Part shown: in pieces, positions 1 through 8,013 of the stretch
How the letters are laid out: the number at the start of each line of letters is the position of its first letter
How positions within the stretch are numbered: position 1 is the stretch's first letter
NCBI GenBank assembly: GCA_944325505.1
Contig: CALVAJ010000007.1
Span: 1-64,000 of the forward strand
Source: an uncultured Bacteroidales bacterium
GTDB lineage: Bacteria > Bacteroidota > Bacteroidia > Bacteroidales > UBA932
Reading direction: 5' to 3'
DNA: 64,000 nucleotides
The notes under the pieces: model-generated
What the model saw: the letters and a program-made list of their open reading frames with translations, nothing else
Databases searched by the model: none
What the model was told of the DNA's origin: nothing
Translations under genes and position numbers: made by a program

Positions 1-7
1 TGAGTTC

Positions 8-97
8 GATCGGAAAAATTACCGGGACAGTCTGCCGATTGACTCATAATGACGGAATTAAACGACTGTCCCTAATTTAGATTGGTACTTTCCGATC
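8..97. repeat. Nested inverted repeat at the left edge
   Basis: An outer 9-bp inverted repeat GATCGGAAA (8-16) pairs with TTTCCGATC (89-97), and an inner 9-bp repeat GGGACAGTC (24-32) pairs with GACTGTCCC (64-72). The arms are perfect but unequally spaced, leaving about 31 nt between the inner arms. It could be a terminator of a gene to the left of the window, a small non-autonomous element, or a regulatory hairpin for the gene starting at 146. No coding sequence is visible in 1-145. Confidence 0.5.
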
Positions 98-145
98 TCT
101 ATAAGTCCACTTCTATTCTTCATGTTTTTTTAAAATTATAAGTTT

Positions 146-586
146 ATGAAGGCCTGTATAATCATCATCTTTTTATTATGTAGCCGGGCATGCGCGTTCG
201 GGGACTATGAACTTGATATTACAATTTATAACAATTCCGATTATACATTACTCACTGACGGAAAGTATGAATATCCTGACACGACTTTAAATGAAAAAAT
301 GTACTTTGAAATGACTTTACCACATAGTAAAGGCCGCGCAACATATTCGACGAGAAGATGGGATAGAGTAATAGTCAATGGGAAGATGAGTATTTTCATT
401 TTAGATAAAAATATAGTTGACAATATGTCATGGAAAAAAATCCAAGATGATTATATGATTCTTCAGAAATATGATTTAAGTATAGAAGAATTGGAAGATC
501 TGAACTGGACAATATATTATCCTCCTACACAAGCGATGGAAAATATTTATATGTTTCCCCCTTATGAAGAATCATTAAAAGAATAA
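146..586 (+). CDS. Small secreted protein of unknown function (paralog of the gene at 770)
   Basis: 146 residues. The first ~17 residues form a hydrophobic signal peptide (IIIIFLLCSRACAFG), so the protein is probably exported. The mature part is rich in Tyr, Asp and Asn with no motif I recognise. Its C-terminus (YDLSIEELEDLNWTIYYPP, then a PPYEESLKE tail) matches the gene at 770-1255 (YNLTLEDMQKLNWTITYPP, then PNEDPLTEK), and both begin the mature region with an 'I-x-N-N-S' segment. The pair is therefore a tandem duplication that has diverged strongly. The DNA is clearly AT-richer than the rest of the window, which suggests a laterally acquired or fast-evolving pair. Function unknown; an effector or immunity role can be imagined but nothing in the sequence shows it. 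Confidence 0.7.
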   Translation: MKACIIIIFLLCSRACAFGDYELDITIYNNSDYTLLTDGKYEYPDTTLNEKMYFEMTLPHSKGRATYSTRRWDRVIVNGKMSIFILDKNIVDNMSWKKIQDDYMILQKYDLSIEELEDLNWTIYYPPTQAMENIYMFPPYEESLKE

Positions 587-637
587 CAAGTATGACTATC
601 CGTAAAATACCCTAAGATTATCATTGATACAATGCAG

Positions 638-728
638 CGATGCAGGTCATGCTGAGCCTGACTCAGCATCTGAGGAGTTTCCCGGAAAGGAATTGTTCCG
701 CAGATTCCGGGGCAGGCCCGGAATGACC
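638..728. repeat. Dispersed palindromic intergenic repeat (REP-like), copy 1
   Basis: The stretch between the two small paralogs contains an imperfect palindrome with arms ATGCTGA (649-655) and TCAGCAT (663-669). It is followed at 698-728 by a segment whose reverse complement (GGTCATTCCGGGCCTGCCCC...) matches 33025-33055 almost base for base. Bacterial genomes carry many such short GTCATTCCGGG/CCCGGAATC repeats. The base composition is GC-richer than the flanking genes, as expected for an inserted repeat. Confidence 0.7.
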
Positions 729-769
729 TTGAAGTATATTTGAGGATAGCCGTTATAAAACCACTGATT

Positions 770-1255
770 ATGAAACGCTTTTTAGTCACATTATTTTTTA
801 CAGGCATTGTAATACTTCTTACATCCGTAGACTGCAAAAGAATAACCGGCCAGAGATACATTTTCATTAAAAATAATTCTGATAGACGCATAGATTATTA
901 TTTTGAAGATAATACGCCAAATACAAGTATAAACTGCGATCCTGACAATGAACATCTGTATTTAGTTTTAATCGATCCACACTCTGTTGATTCTTTACAT
1001 ACATACAGGGCTACCTCAGGATGGGATGCTTTTTTAGAAAATGTATTATTAGTCATATTTGATAGTGATATTCATGACAAATATATGTTCGAACCATGTG
1101 ATGCCATACTACAGAATGTCCCTATTCTGGCTACATATAATTTAACATTAGAAGACATGCAGAAACTTAACTGGACTATAACATACCCTCCTACGGAAGA
1201 AATGATAGGAATGGATATTTACCTGCCTAATGAAGATCCATTAACAGAAAAATAA
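770..1255 (+). CDS. Small secreted protein of unknown function (paralog of the gene at 146)
   Basis: 161 residues from the ATG at 770. An in-frame ATG ten codons upstream (740) is less likely because the hydrophobic signal segment begins right after 770 (MKRFLVTLFFTGIVILL). The signal ends near SVDCKR; a Cys is present, but Asp before it makes a lipobox weak. The mature part starts with IFIKNNSDRRIDYYF and ends with a LNWTITYPPTEEM block shared with the gene at 146. The two are diverged tandem duplicates separated by a repeat of about 90 bp. The DNA is AT-rich relative to the window. Function unknown. Confidence 0.7.
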   Translation: MKRFLVTLFFTGIVILLTSVDCKRITGQRYIFIKNNSDRRIDYYFEDNTPNTSINCDPDNEHLYLVLIDPHSVDSLHTYRATSGWDAFLENVLLVIFDSDIHDKYMFEPCDAILQNVPILATYNLTLEDMQKLNWTITYPPTEEMIGMDIYLPNEDPLTEK

Positions 1256-1350
1256 AATACCCATGAAAAAACTATTCTCTTCTTCCTCGCCGACCTTCCC
1301 AATAATTTAACAGAGAAAGCAATGATTATCAACAATTTAGCTTAGAACAC

Positions 1351-1390
1351 ATATGGACGGTCCCGTCACACGGATAGGGACCGTCCATAT
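1351..1390. terminator. Strong hairpin, likely terminator
   Basis: A perfect 14-bp stem ATATGGACGGTCCC (1351-1364) / GGGACCGTCCATAT (1377-1390) with a 12-nt loop lies between the small secreted protein (ends 1255) and the convergent tex (ends 1480). Its position between convergent genes fits a bidirectional terminator. The downstream T tract is poor (GGTATACTTTTC), so processing or another role is possible. The rest of 1256-1479 holds nothing else recognisable. Confidence 0.6.
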
Positions 1391-1479
1391 GGTATACTTT
1401 TCAAGTATCAAGGAATCAGGCAAATACAGATGAAGCCATTAGGAAAGTTGTCCCGCATCAGTTTATGATATCCGTCCGG

Positions 1480-3615
1480 TCATTTCATCAGCCGCAGGCC
1501 GATGCGGCCGCGGTCAAGATCGAGGCTGATGACCGTGACGGTGACATGCTGGTGGAGTTTCAGGACTTTTGACGGGTCGGAAAGTCCGCGCACGCCCATC
1601 TGCGAGACGTGGATCAGGCCGTTCTGCTTGATACCGATGTCTACGAATGCTCCGAAAGCAGTGATATTCGTCACTATGCCCGGCAGTTCCATCCCTTCTG
1701 AAAGGTCATCTATGGTATGGATGTCATCTGCAAAGCTGAACTCCTGCGCCTCCGAACGGGGATCACGTCCAGGCTTGACAAGTTCCTTAAGGATATCGTT
1801 TATGGTCGGAAGACCGAAATCCCCTTCCACGAAATCCTCGGGACGGATTCTGGAACACAGTTCCTTGTTGGCCACCAGTTCGGTAGCAGCTACCCCCAGC
1901 GAAGCGGCCATCTTTTCCACGATATGGTAGCTTTCCGGATGAACGGCAGAATTGTCAAGAGGATTGTCCGCTCCCGGGATGCGAAGGAAACCGGCACACT
2001 GTTCGAAAGCCTTGTCTCCGAGACGCTTGACTTTCAGAAGTTCGGAGCGTGAACGGTACGGCCCGTTCTCCGTCCTGTATTCCACGATATTCTCGGCCAG
2101 CGCGGGACCTATACCAGAAACATAGCTCAGGAGGGACTTGCTGGCGGTATTGAGGTTCACGCCGACACTGTTCACGCAGCTTTCCACGGTATTGTCCAGC
2201 TTTTCTTTCAGAAGGTTCTGGTCCACATCGTGCTGGTACTGCCCTACCCCGAGCGACTTGGGATCTATCTTCACAAGCTCGGCCAGAGGGTCCATCAGGC
2301 GGCGGCCTATCGACACGGCACCGCGTACCGTCACATCATAGTCCGGAAACTCTTCACGTGCGATTTCCGAAGCGGAATAGATGGATGCCCCGTCTTCGCT
2401 TACCATGAATACTCTCACCCCGTCAGGTTTCGGCACACGTTTCACGAAATCCTCCGTCTCACGTCCTGCCGTACCGCTTCCGATGGCTATCACTTCGATC
2501 CGGTACTTGTTTATCATATCGGACAAAGCCCTGATAGACTTGACCTTCTCGCTGACAGGAGGATGAGGGTATATGGTCTCGTTGTGCAAAAGGTTCCCCT
2601 GCTCGTCCAGGCACACGACCTTGCATCCTGTCCTGAATCCCGGGTCAATGGCCAGAGTCCTTTTCTGACCCACAGGAGAAGCGAGCAGAAGCTGCCGCAG
2701 GTTCTCCCCGAATATCTTGACTGATTCTATATCAGCCTTTTCCTTGGCCTGGGAAATGACCTCGTTGGTAATGGACGGTTCCAGCAGGCGCTTGTATGAA
2801 TCATCGATAGCCTCATGTATCTGCTCCGCCAGAGGAGCGGCAGGATATCTGCGTTCCTGACAGAAGTCATAATAGAGTTTCTTGCCGCATTTTTCAGGAT
2901 CGGCATCGATTTTCAGAGTGATATATCCTTCTTCTTCCGCCCTGAGCATGGCAAGAAGCCGGTGAGGGGCTATACGGGAAAGCGATTCGGAATAGTCGAA
3001 ATAGCCTTTGTATTTGGCTGCTTCAGGCCCGACAGCCTTTTTGGTAGCCTTGGACACCAGACGTCTGGTATTGAATATCCCGCGAAGAGTCTCCCTTACG
3101 GAAGCCGTTTCGCTCAGACGTTCGGCTATTATGTCACGGGCACCGGCAAGCGCGTCCTCAGGAGTCGGCACCTTGTCATTCACATATCCGGAAGCCTCAC
3201 GCAACGGATCGGACAGGGAAACTGAGTACATCCTGTCAGCAAGCGGCTCCAGTCCGGCTTCCTTGGCTGCCGTAGCCCTTGTCCTCCGCTTTGGCCGGTA
3301 CGGGAGATACAGGTCTTCGAGTTCACGGCTGTCGACACAGTTCTCGACTGCCGTGCGCAGCTCTGGCGTAAGCTTTCCGAGCCCGTCGACTGTTTCAAGT
3401 ACAGTGGACTTGCGTTTCTCCATTTCCGCGAAAACTTCCGACCAGTGCCGTATCTCTGCTACAGCCACTTCATCCAGGCCTCCGGTCCTTTCCTTGCGGT
3501 AACGGCTTATGAAAGGGATTGTCGCCCCTTCATCAAACAGTTTCACGCAGTTCTCCACCTGCCATTCCTTCACATCGAGCCTCTGAGCTATATTCTTGAT
3601 ATAGATTTCCTTCAT
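1480..3615 (-). CDS. tex: Tex family RNA-binding transcription accessory protein
   Basis: 711 residues, the usual Tex length. The N-terminus (VKEWQVENCVKLFDEGATIPFISRYRKE) is the conserved Tex helical region. The middle holds the YqgF/RNase H-like domain (LAIDPGFRTGCKVVCLDEQG, about residue 320). A helix-hairpin-helix follows (LSYVSGIGPALAENIVEYR, about residue 500), and the C-terminus is an S1 RNA-binding domain (GIVTNITAFGAFVDIGIKQNGLIHVS, about residues 640-710). Tex is a cytoplasmic nucleic-acid-binding protein linked to transcription and RNA metabolism. It is transcribed alone, with a weak -7-like TAAATTTAC 25-33 nt upstream of the start (minus strand, 3640-3648). The next gene upstream, the ClC protein, ends 49 nt away. 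Confidence 0.96.
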   Translation of the reverse strand: MKEIYIKNIAQRLDVKEWQVENCVKLFDEGATIPFISRYRKERTGGLDEVAVAEIRHWSEVFAEMEKRKSTVLETVDGLGKLTPELRTAVENCVDSRELEDLYLPYRPKRRTRATAAKEAGLEPLADRMYSVSLSDPLREASGYVNDKVPTPEDALAGARDIIAERLSETASVRETLRGIFNTRRLVSKATKKAVGPEAAKYKGYFDYSESLSRIAPHRLLAMLRAEEEGYITLKIDADPEKCGKKLYYDFCQERRYPAAPLAEQIHEAIDDSYKRLLEPSITNEVISQAKEKADIESVKIFGENLRQLLLASPVGQKRTLAIDPGFRTGCKVVCLDEQGNLLHNETIYPHPPVSEKVKSIRALSDMINKYRIEVIAIGSGTAGRETEDFVKRVPKPDGVRVFMVSEDGASIYSASEIAREEFPDYDVTVRGAVSIGRRLMDPLAELVKIDPKSLGVGQYQHDVDQNLLKEKLDNTVESCVNSVGVNLNTASKSLLSYVSGIGPALAENIVEYRTENGPYRSRSELLKVKRLGDKAFEQCAGFLRIPGADNPLDNSAVHPESYHIVEKMAASLGVAATELVANKELCSRIRPEDFVEGDFGLPTINDILKELVKPGRDPRSEAQEFSFADDIHTIDDLSEGMELPGIVTNITAFGAFVDIGIKQNGLIHVSQMGVRGLSDPSKVLKLHQHVTVTVISLDLDRGRIGLRLMK

Positions 3616-3664
3616 AACGGTTATCAGTTCTAAAATCCTGTAAATTTACAAAATCCATTTCATA

Positions 3665-5467
3665 TCAGTCGTGCGAAACCTGCCTGAGCTGTTCCCTGTA
3701 TGCAGAGAAAATCTTGGATTTGGACACGAATCCCAGGTAAGTCCTGAACTCGTCCACGACCGGAAGATTCCACGCACCGGTCTTTTCGAACTTGTTCATC
3801 ACGCTGTCCATTTTCTCATTGATATAGACATACTCAGGGGCCGACTTCATGAAATTGTACACATGGAGAGTGTCATATTCCTCTTTTTTGAACATATCCC
3901 TTCTGATATCCTCCAGAGAGACATATCCCTGAAAATGGTCCTTGGAGTCGAGCACCGGGAAGATATTCCTTGACGAAGAAGATATTACATCCACCAGCTG
4001 ACCGAGCGTGTCATCTATCTTAACGGACTTGAAGTCGTTCTCTATCAGATCGGAAGTCTTGAGCAGCGTCAGTACCGCCTGGTCGCTGTCGTGGGTCAGA
4101 AGCTCCCCTTTCTTGGCGATACGCTTGGTATAAATGGAATACTGCTCGACCATCCGTGTAGCCCCGAAAGATATGGTAGAGGTAAGTATCAGAGGTATAA
4201 GGAGTTCGTACCCTCCTGAAATTTCGGCGATTAGGAAGATTGCCGTCATCGGGGCCTGCATCACGCCTGCCATCAGACCCGCCATTCCTACAAGGACGAA
4301 ATTCTGTTCCGGGACAGAGAACGGGTTGTTTATGAAAATCAGGTTTATGGTCCTTGCCACAACGAATCCTGCTATCGCGCCCACAAACAGTGTCGGACCG
4401 AAAGTACCGCCTACCCCGCCTCCGGCATTCGTAAAGGACATGGAGAATACCTTCAGCAGCAGGATAAGCAGGTAGAAAATAGGGATAGACCATGGCTTTT
4501 TCAGAAAGAAAGCCAGTATCGTCTCGCCTTCAAAGGAAATTTCGCCTCCGTTCAGCAGTACTGACAAAGAATCGTAGCCTTCGCCGAAAAGCGGAGGGAA
4601 CAGGAATATCAGAAGACCGAGGCAGGCCGCGGAAAAGAACCATCTTGAATACGGGTTTTCTATGCCTTTGATCTTGTCCTCCAGCCAGAGCGTAGTCCTG
4701 GTAAAATACACCGAGAATGCCGCACAGCACAGTCCCAGAACGATATAGAACGGCAGATTATGCATCGTAAACGGAGAGAGCGTGCACTCGAACGGAAGGG
4801 AATCTCCCAGGAAAAGATATGAAATCACCGTCGCCGATACTGTGGAAAGCAGCAGCGGCAGTATGGAAGTCATCGAGATATTGAAAAGAAGGATCTCAAG
4901 GGTGAACAGCACACCGGCAAGAGGAGCCTTGAAGATGCCGGCGACCGCTCCTGCAGCCCCGCAGCCCAGGAGGATAGTCATGTGCTTGTACGAAAGACCC
5001 ATTTTCCTGGCCACATTCGACCCGATTGCCGCTCCGGTATAGACTATCGGAGCCTCGGCCCCGACAGAACCTCCGAATCCGATGGTCACTGAACTGGCTA
5101 CAAGGGAAGACCACATGTTGTGCGGCTTTATCTTGGATTCGTTCTTGGAAACGGCTACAAGCACCTTTGTGACACCGTGCCCTATGTTATCCTTTATTAT
5201 ATACCGGACAAAAAGCATGGCCAGGAACATTCCTATGCCCGGATATATCAGGTACAGGAAATTATAGTCGAAACCGTCGAACCATGAAGTGAGCAGGTGG
5301 TGTATGTGCTCTATGGCAAGTTTAAGCGCTACTGACGCCAGGCCGCAGGCTATGCCGACCAGAAGGGAAAGGATAAGCAGGAGGTCATGCTCCGAAAGCC
5401 GTTTCCTTATCCTGGTGAGGAAACGGTTCCACAGAGTGATCTCCTTTATCTTGCCGTCTTCGGTCAT
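3665..5467 (-). CDS. ClC family chloride channel/transporter with C-terminal CBS domains
   Basis: 600 residues from the ATG at 5467, which sits 8 nt after the stop of the upstream PurF-like gene and behind an AT-rich leader. An in-frame ATG at 5521 would overlap that gene by 46 nt and is less likely. The membrane part (about residues 25-420) has the ClC gating motif GSVGAEAP with Glu138, and PLAGVLFTLEI. In proton-coupled exchangers the residue after this LE is a second Glu (the internal proton glutamate); here it is Ile192, as in ClC channels and some uncoupled homologs. The last ~140 residues form two CBS repeats (SDLIENDFKSVKIDDTL and VYNFMKSAPEYVYINE), a likely nucleotide-sensing module. 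Inner-membrane protein moving chloride or another anion; direction and coupling cannot be read from sequence. Confidence 0.93.
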   Translation of the reverse strand: MTEDGKIKEITLWNRFLTRIRKRLSEHDLLLILSLLVGIACGLASVALKLAIEHIHHLLTSWFDGFDYNFLYLIYPGIGMFLAMLFVRYIIKDNIGHGVTKVLVAVSKNESKIKPHNMWSSLVASSVTIGFGGSVGAEAPIVYTGAAIGSNVARKMGLSYKHMTILLGCGAAGAVAGIFKAPLAGVLFTLEILLFNISMTSILPLLLSTVSATVISYLFLGDSLPFECTLSPFTMHNLPFYIVLGLCCAAFSVYFTRTTLWLEDKIKGIENPYSRWFFSAACLGLLIFLFPPLFGEGYDSLSVLLNGGEISFEGETILAFFLKKPWSIPIFYLLILLLKVFSMSFTNAGGGVGGTFGPTLFVGAIAGFVVARTINLIFINNPFSVPEQNFVLVGMAGLMAGVMQAPMTAIFLIAEISGGYELLIPLILTSTISFGATRMVEQYSIYTKRIAKKGELLTHDSDQAVLTLLKTSDLIENDFKSVKIDDTLGQLVDVISSSSRNIFPVLDSKDHFQGYVSLEDIRRDMFKKEEYDTLHVYNFMKSAPEYVYINEKMDSVMNKFEKTGAWNLPVVDEFRTYLGFVSKSKIFSAYREQLRQVSHD

Positions 5468-5475
5468 AAATGGTT

Positions 5476-6882
5476 CTAAAATGTGCTGGACCCGTCGAAA
5501 CAGTGTGTGCAGATCTGGCATTTCGGAAGTCCGATAGCCTCTACTAATGTCTCCAATGTATTGAACTTCAAAGAAGTAAGTCCGAACTTAGCCCTTATAG
5601 CCTCTACAAGCCGGCAATACTCAGGAGACCCTGTCTTTGAATATTTTTCGAGATTCTTGTCCGGATCGCCTTCGAATTCGTTGATCATACGGCGCGAAAT
5701 CAGCTCGAGATCGGTCTTGGAAGCTGAAAATCCGATGAAAGGACAGCCGTAGATAAGAGGAGGACATCCTATCCTCATGTGCACTTCCCTGGCACCGTAG
5801 TCATAAAGAATCTTCACATTGTCTTTCAGCTGGGTACCCCTGACGATGGAATCGTCGCAGAAAAGGATTCTCTTCCCCTGAAGCATGGCCCTGTTGGGGA
5901 TGAGCTTCATCTTGGCTACAAGGTTCCTGCGCTCCTGGTTGCTCGGGGTGAAGCTGCGCGGCCAGGTAGGAGTATATTTGGTTATGGCCCTGTGATACGG
6001 AACACCCTTGCCTTCAGCATATCCGAGGGCCTGCCCTACGCCGGAGTCCGGAATGCCGCATATGCAGTCGACTTCGCTGGCGTCCTGCCTGCCCATCTTG
6101 TAGCCGCTTCTGAAACGGACTTCCTCCACATTCTTCCCTTCGTAGCTTGATGTAGGAAAACCGTAATATACCCATAGGAATGAGCATATCTGCATCTGTT
6201 TTTCCGGTTTTCTGAGCTGTTCCATACGGTCCGGCCAGAGTCTGACGATCTCCCCCGGTCCGAGATCCCTCTCGATTTCGAAATCAAGGTTCGGGAAACT
6301 GCATGTCTCGCTGGTAACCGCGTATGCGCCGTCTTTTTTGCCGATAACTACAGGTGTCCTTCCGAGCCTGTCCCTTGCGGCAATGATGCCGTCTTCCGTC
6401 AGCAGGAGCATGGAGCAAGACCCCTTTATGTGTCTGTATACATTTTCTATACCGTCAGTAAAGTCCTTGCCCTGGATGATCAGCAGCGCTATAAGTTCGG
6501 TCTGGTTGGTCGTGCCGGAACTCAGTTCGGCAAGATGCATGTTCTTGGACAGCATCTCGTTTTCAAGCTCATACAGGTTCTGGACCTTGGCCACGGTCAC
6601 TATCGCGAAACGCCCCAGATGCGAGTTTATCACCAGAGGCTGCGCATCCGTATCGCTTATGACGCCGATTCCCGAATTTCCCTTGAACTTGTCGAGTTCG
6701 TCTTCGAACTTGCTTCTGAAATATGCGTTCTGAAGATTGTGTATGGACCTCATGAAGCCCAGATCCGGGTCATAGGTAGCGAGTCCACCTTTCTTGGTTC
6801 CCATGTGAGAGTTGTAATCCGTGCCGTAGAACAGATCGTTCACGCACTTCTGCTTGGAGATAGTCCCGAAAAAACCGCCCAT
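5476..6882 (-). CDS. PurF-like amidophosphoribosyltransferase paralog lacking the catalytic Cys
   Basis: 468 residues with the two-domain layout of glutamine PRPP amidotransferase: an N-terminal Ntn glutaminase-like domain (about 1-230) and a C-terminal phosphoribosyltransferase domain with the PRPP loop ILFCDDSIVRGTQ. A true PurF begins (M)CGxxG, the Cys being the processed N-terminal nucleophile. This protein begins MGGFFG, so that nucleophile is absent. C-terminal cysteines (C455, C458, C461 in LPKCQICTHCFDG) and VDCICGIPDSG resemble the iron-sulfur ligands of Bacillus-type PurF. It may use free ammonia, act on another substrate or be regulatory; glutamine-dependent activity is not expected. 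It is first in a two-gene unit with the ClC gene. I recall similar MGGFFG proteins in other Bacteroidetes, so the change is probably not a local mutation. Confidence 0.85.
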   Translation of the reverse strand: MGGFFGTISKQKCVNDLFYGTDYNSHMGTKKGGLATYDPDLGFMRSIHNLQNAYFRSKFEDELDKFKGNSGIGVISDTDAQPLVINSHLGRFAIVTVAKVQNLYELENEMLSKNMHLAELSSGTTNQTELIALLIIQGKDFTDGIENVYRHIKGSCSMLLLTEDGIIAARDRLGRTPVVIGKKDGAYAVTSETCSFPNLDFEIERDLGPGEIVRLWPDRMEQLRKPEKQMQICSFLWVYYGFPTSSYEGKNVEEVRFRSGYKMGRQDASEVDCICGIPDSGVGQALGYAEGKGVPYHRAITKYTPTWPRSFTPSNQERRNLVAKMKLIPNRAMLQGKRILFCDDSIVRGTQLKDNVKILYDYGAREVHMRIGCPPLIYGCPFIGFSASKTDLELISRRMINEFEGDPDKNLEKYSKTGSPEYCRLVEAIRAKFGLTSLKFNTLETLVEAIGLPKCQICTHCFDGSSTF

Positions 6883-6907
6883 TGTATATTCATTGTTTGA
6901 TTGCAGC

Positions 6908-6916
6908 GCAAAAGTA
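6908..6916 (-). promoter_or_regulatory. Bacteroidetes -7 box upstream of the PurF-like gene
   Basis: Reads TACTTTTGC on the minus strand, 26 nt upstream of the PurF-like start, matching the Bacteroidetes TAnnTTTG -7 consensus. No clear -33 TTTG is visible. Confidence 0.6.
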
Positions 6917-6970
6917 CAAAAAAAGCCATAAATTCCGACCTGACCTGAAAATTTCCATGAATTTTATTCC

Positions 6971-6979
6971 TATCTTCGC
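6971..6979 (+). promoter_or_regulatory. Candidate -7 box upstream of the Gfo/Idh gene
   Basis: TATCTTCGC, one base off the TAnnTTTG consensus, 27 nt upstream of the start at 7007. It is divergent from the promoter at 6908-6916, so the 124-nt intergenic region serves both directions. Confidence 0.5.
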
Positions 6980-7006
6980 GACTGTTTAACCCAGAAACTG
7001 AAAATC

Positions 7007-7990
7007 ATGTTCAAGGTAGGTATAATCGGAGCAGGTCACATTGCCGAAAAGATGGCCACCACACTCCACGGAATGGAAGGAGTGGAAGCATACGCCGTAG
7101 CTGCAAGGCAGCTGGAAAAGGCTCGGGATTTTGCGTCAAGGCGCGGTTTCACCAAAGCATACGGAAGCTACGAAGCCCTGGCAGACGATCAGGATGTCGA
7201 CCTTATATATGTTGCGACCCCGCACTCGCTGCATTACAGCCACGTGAAGATGTGTCTGGAAAAAGGCAGGCCTGTACTTTGCGAAAAAGCGTTCATGGCC
7301 AACGCCCGGGAAGCTGCGGATGTCATCCGCCTTTCTGAAGAAAAAGGCGTCTTCCTCGCCGAGGCCATCTGGACAAGATACCTTCCTTTCAGACAGACGC
7401 TCAGGAAACTCATTGACGGCGGAGCCATCGGACGCACCAGTCTTCTGACGGCCCATCTCGGCTATCCTGTAGCGCACAAGGAACGGATTATGAAGCCGGA
7501 GCTCGGAGGCGGAGCCCTTCTGGACCTGGGGGTATATGCCATCAATTTCGCCCTGATGAACTTCGGCAATGACATAAGGAAGATTTCCTCATGCTGCACC
7601 AAATCGGAAACCGGCGTAGACCTGCAGGACAGCATCACTTTCGAATACACTGACGGACGTATGGCCCAGCTTATGGCCACTGCCTGCTGCGCCAACGACA
7701 GACAGGGCATCATCAACGGCGAAAAGGGGTACATAGTCCTCGACAATATCAACAACCCGCTCAAGGCCGACATCTACTCGAGCGACCACATCCTTGTGGA
7801 CACGCAGTACGCCCCCCAGCAGATTACCGGATTCGAATATCAGGTGCAGGCCTGCATCGACGCCATCCGCGACGGCAGGACAGAAACGGAATTCATGCCT
7901 CACAGCGAAAGCCTTGAAGTCATGAAGATAATGGACTCCCTCCGCAAAGAATGGGGAGTGACATTCCCGAACGACAGTGCTTCCATTTGA
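7007..7990 (+). CDS. Gfo/Idh/MocA family NAD(P)-dependent oxidoreductase
   Basis: 327 residues. The N-terminal Rossmann fold starts at once (VGIIGAGHIAEKMA, a GxGxxA dinucleotide-binding loop). The family motif normally written EKP is CEKAFMANAREA here. The C-terminal substrate domain carries GGGALLDLGVYAINFAL. The family reduces or oxidises sugars, inositols and related compounds, including trans-dihydrodiol-type substrates; the substrate cannot be assigned. It is followed 23 nt downstream by the serine dehydratase on the same strand, and the two may be cotranscribed, although no functional link is evident. Confidence 0.9.
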   Translation: MFKVGIIGAGHIAEKMATTLHGMEGVEAYAVAARQLEKARDFASRRGFTKAYGSYEALADDQDVDLIYVATPHSLHYSHVKMCLEKGRPVLCEKAFMANAREAADVIRLSEEKGVFLAEAIWTRYLPFRQTLRKLIDGGAIGRTSLLTAHLGYPVAHKERIMKPELGGGALLDLGVYAINFALMNFGNDIRKISSCCTKSETGVDLQDSITFEYTDGRMAQLMATACCANDRQGIINGEKGYIVLDNINNPLKADIYSSDHILVDTQYAPQQITGFEYQVQACIDAIRDGRTETEFMPHSESLEVMKIMDSLRKEWGVTFPNDSASI

Positions 7991-8013
7991 AAACGATATT
8001 CTCCCTATATAAA

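Noticed and set aside
5468-5521. Earlier ATG for the ClC protein
   Set aside because: It overlaps the end of the PurF-like gene by 46 nt, while the ATG at 5467 has an AT-rich leader right after the upstream stop. Not excluded, only less likely.
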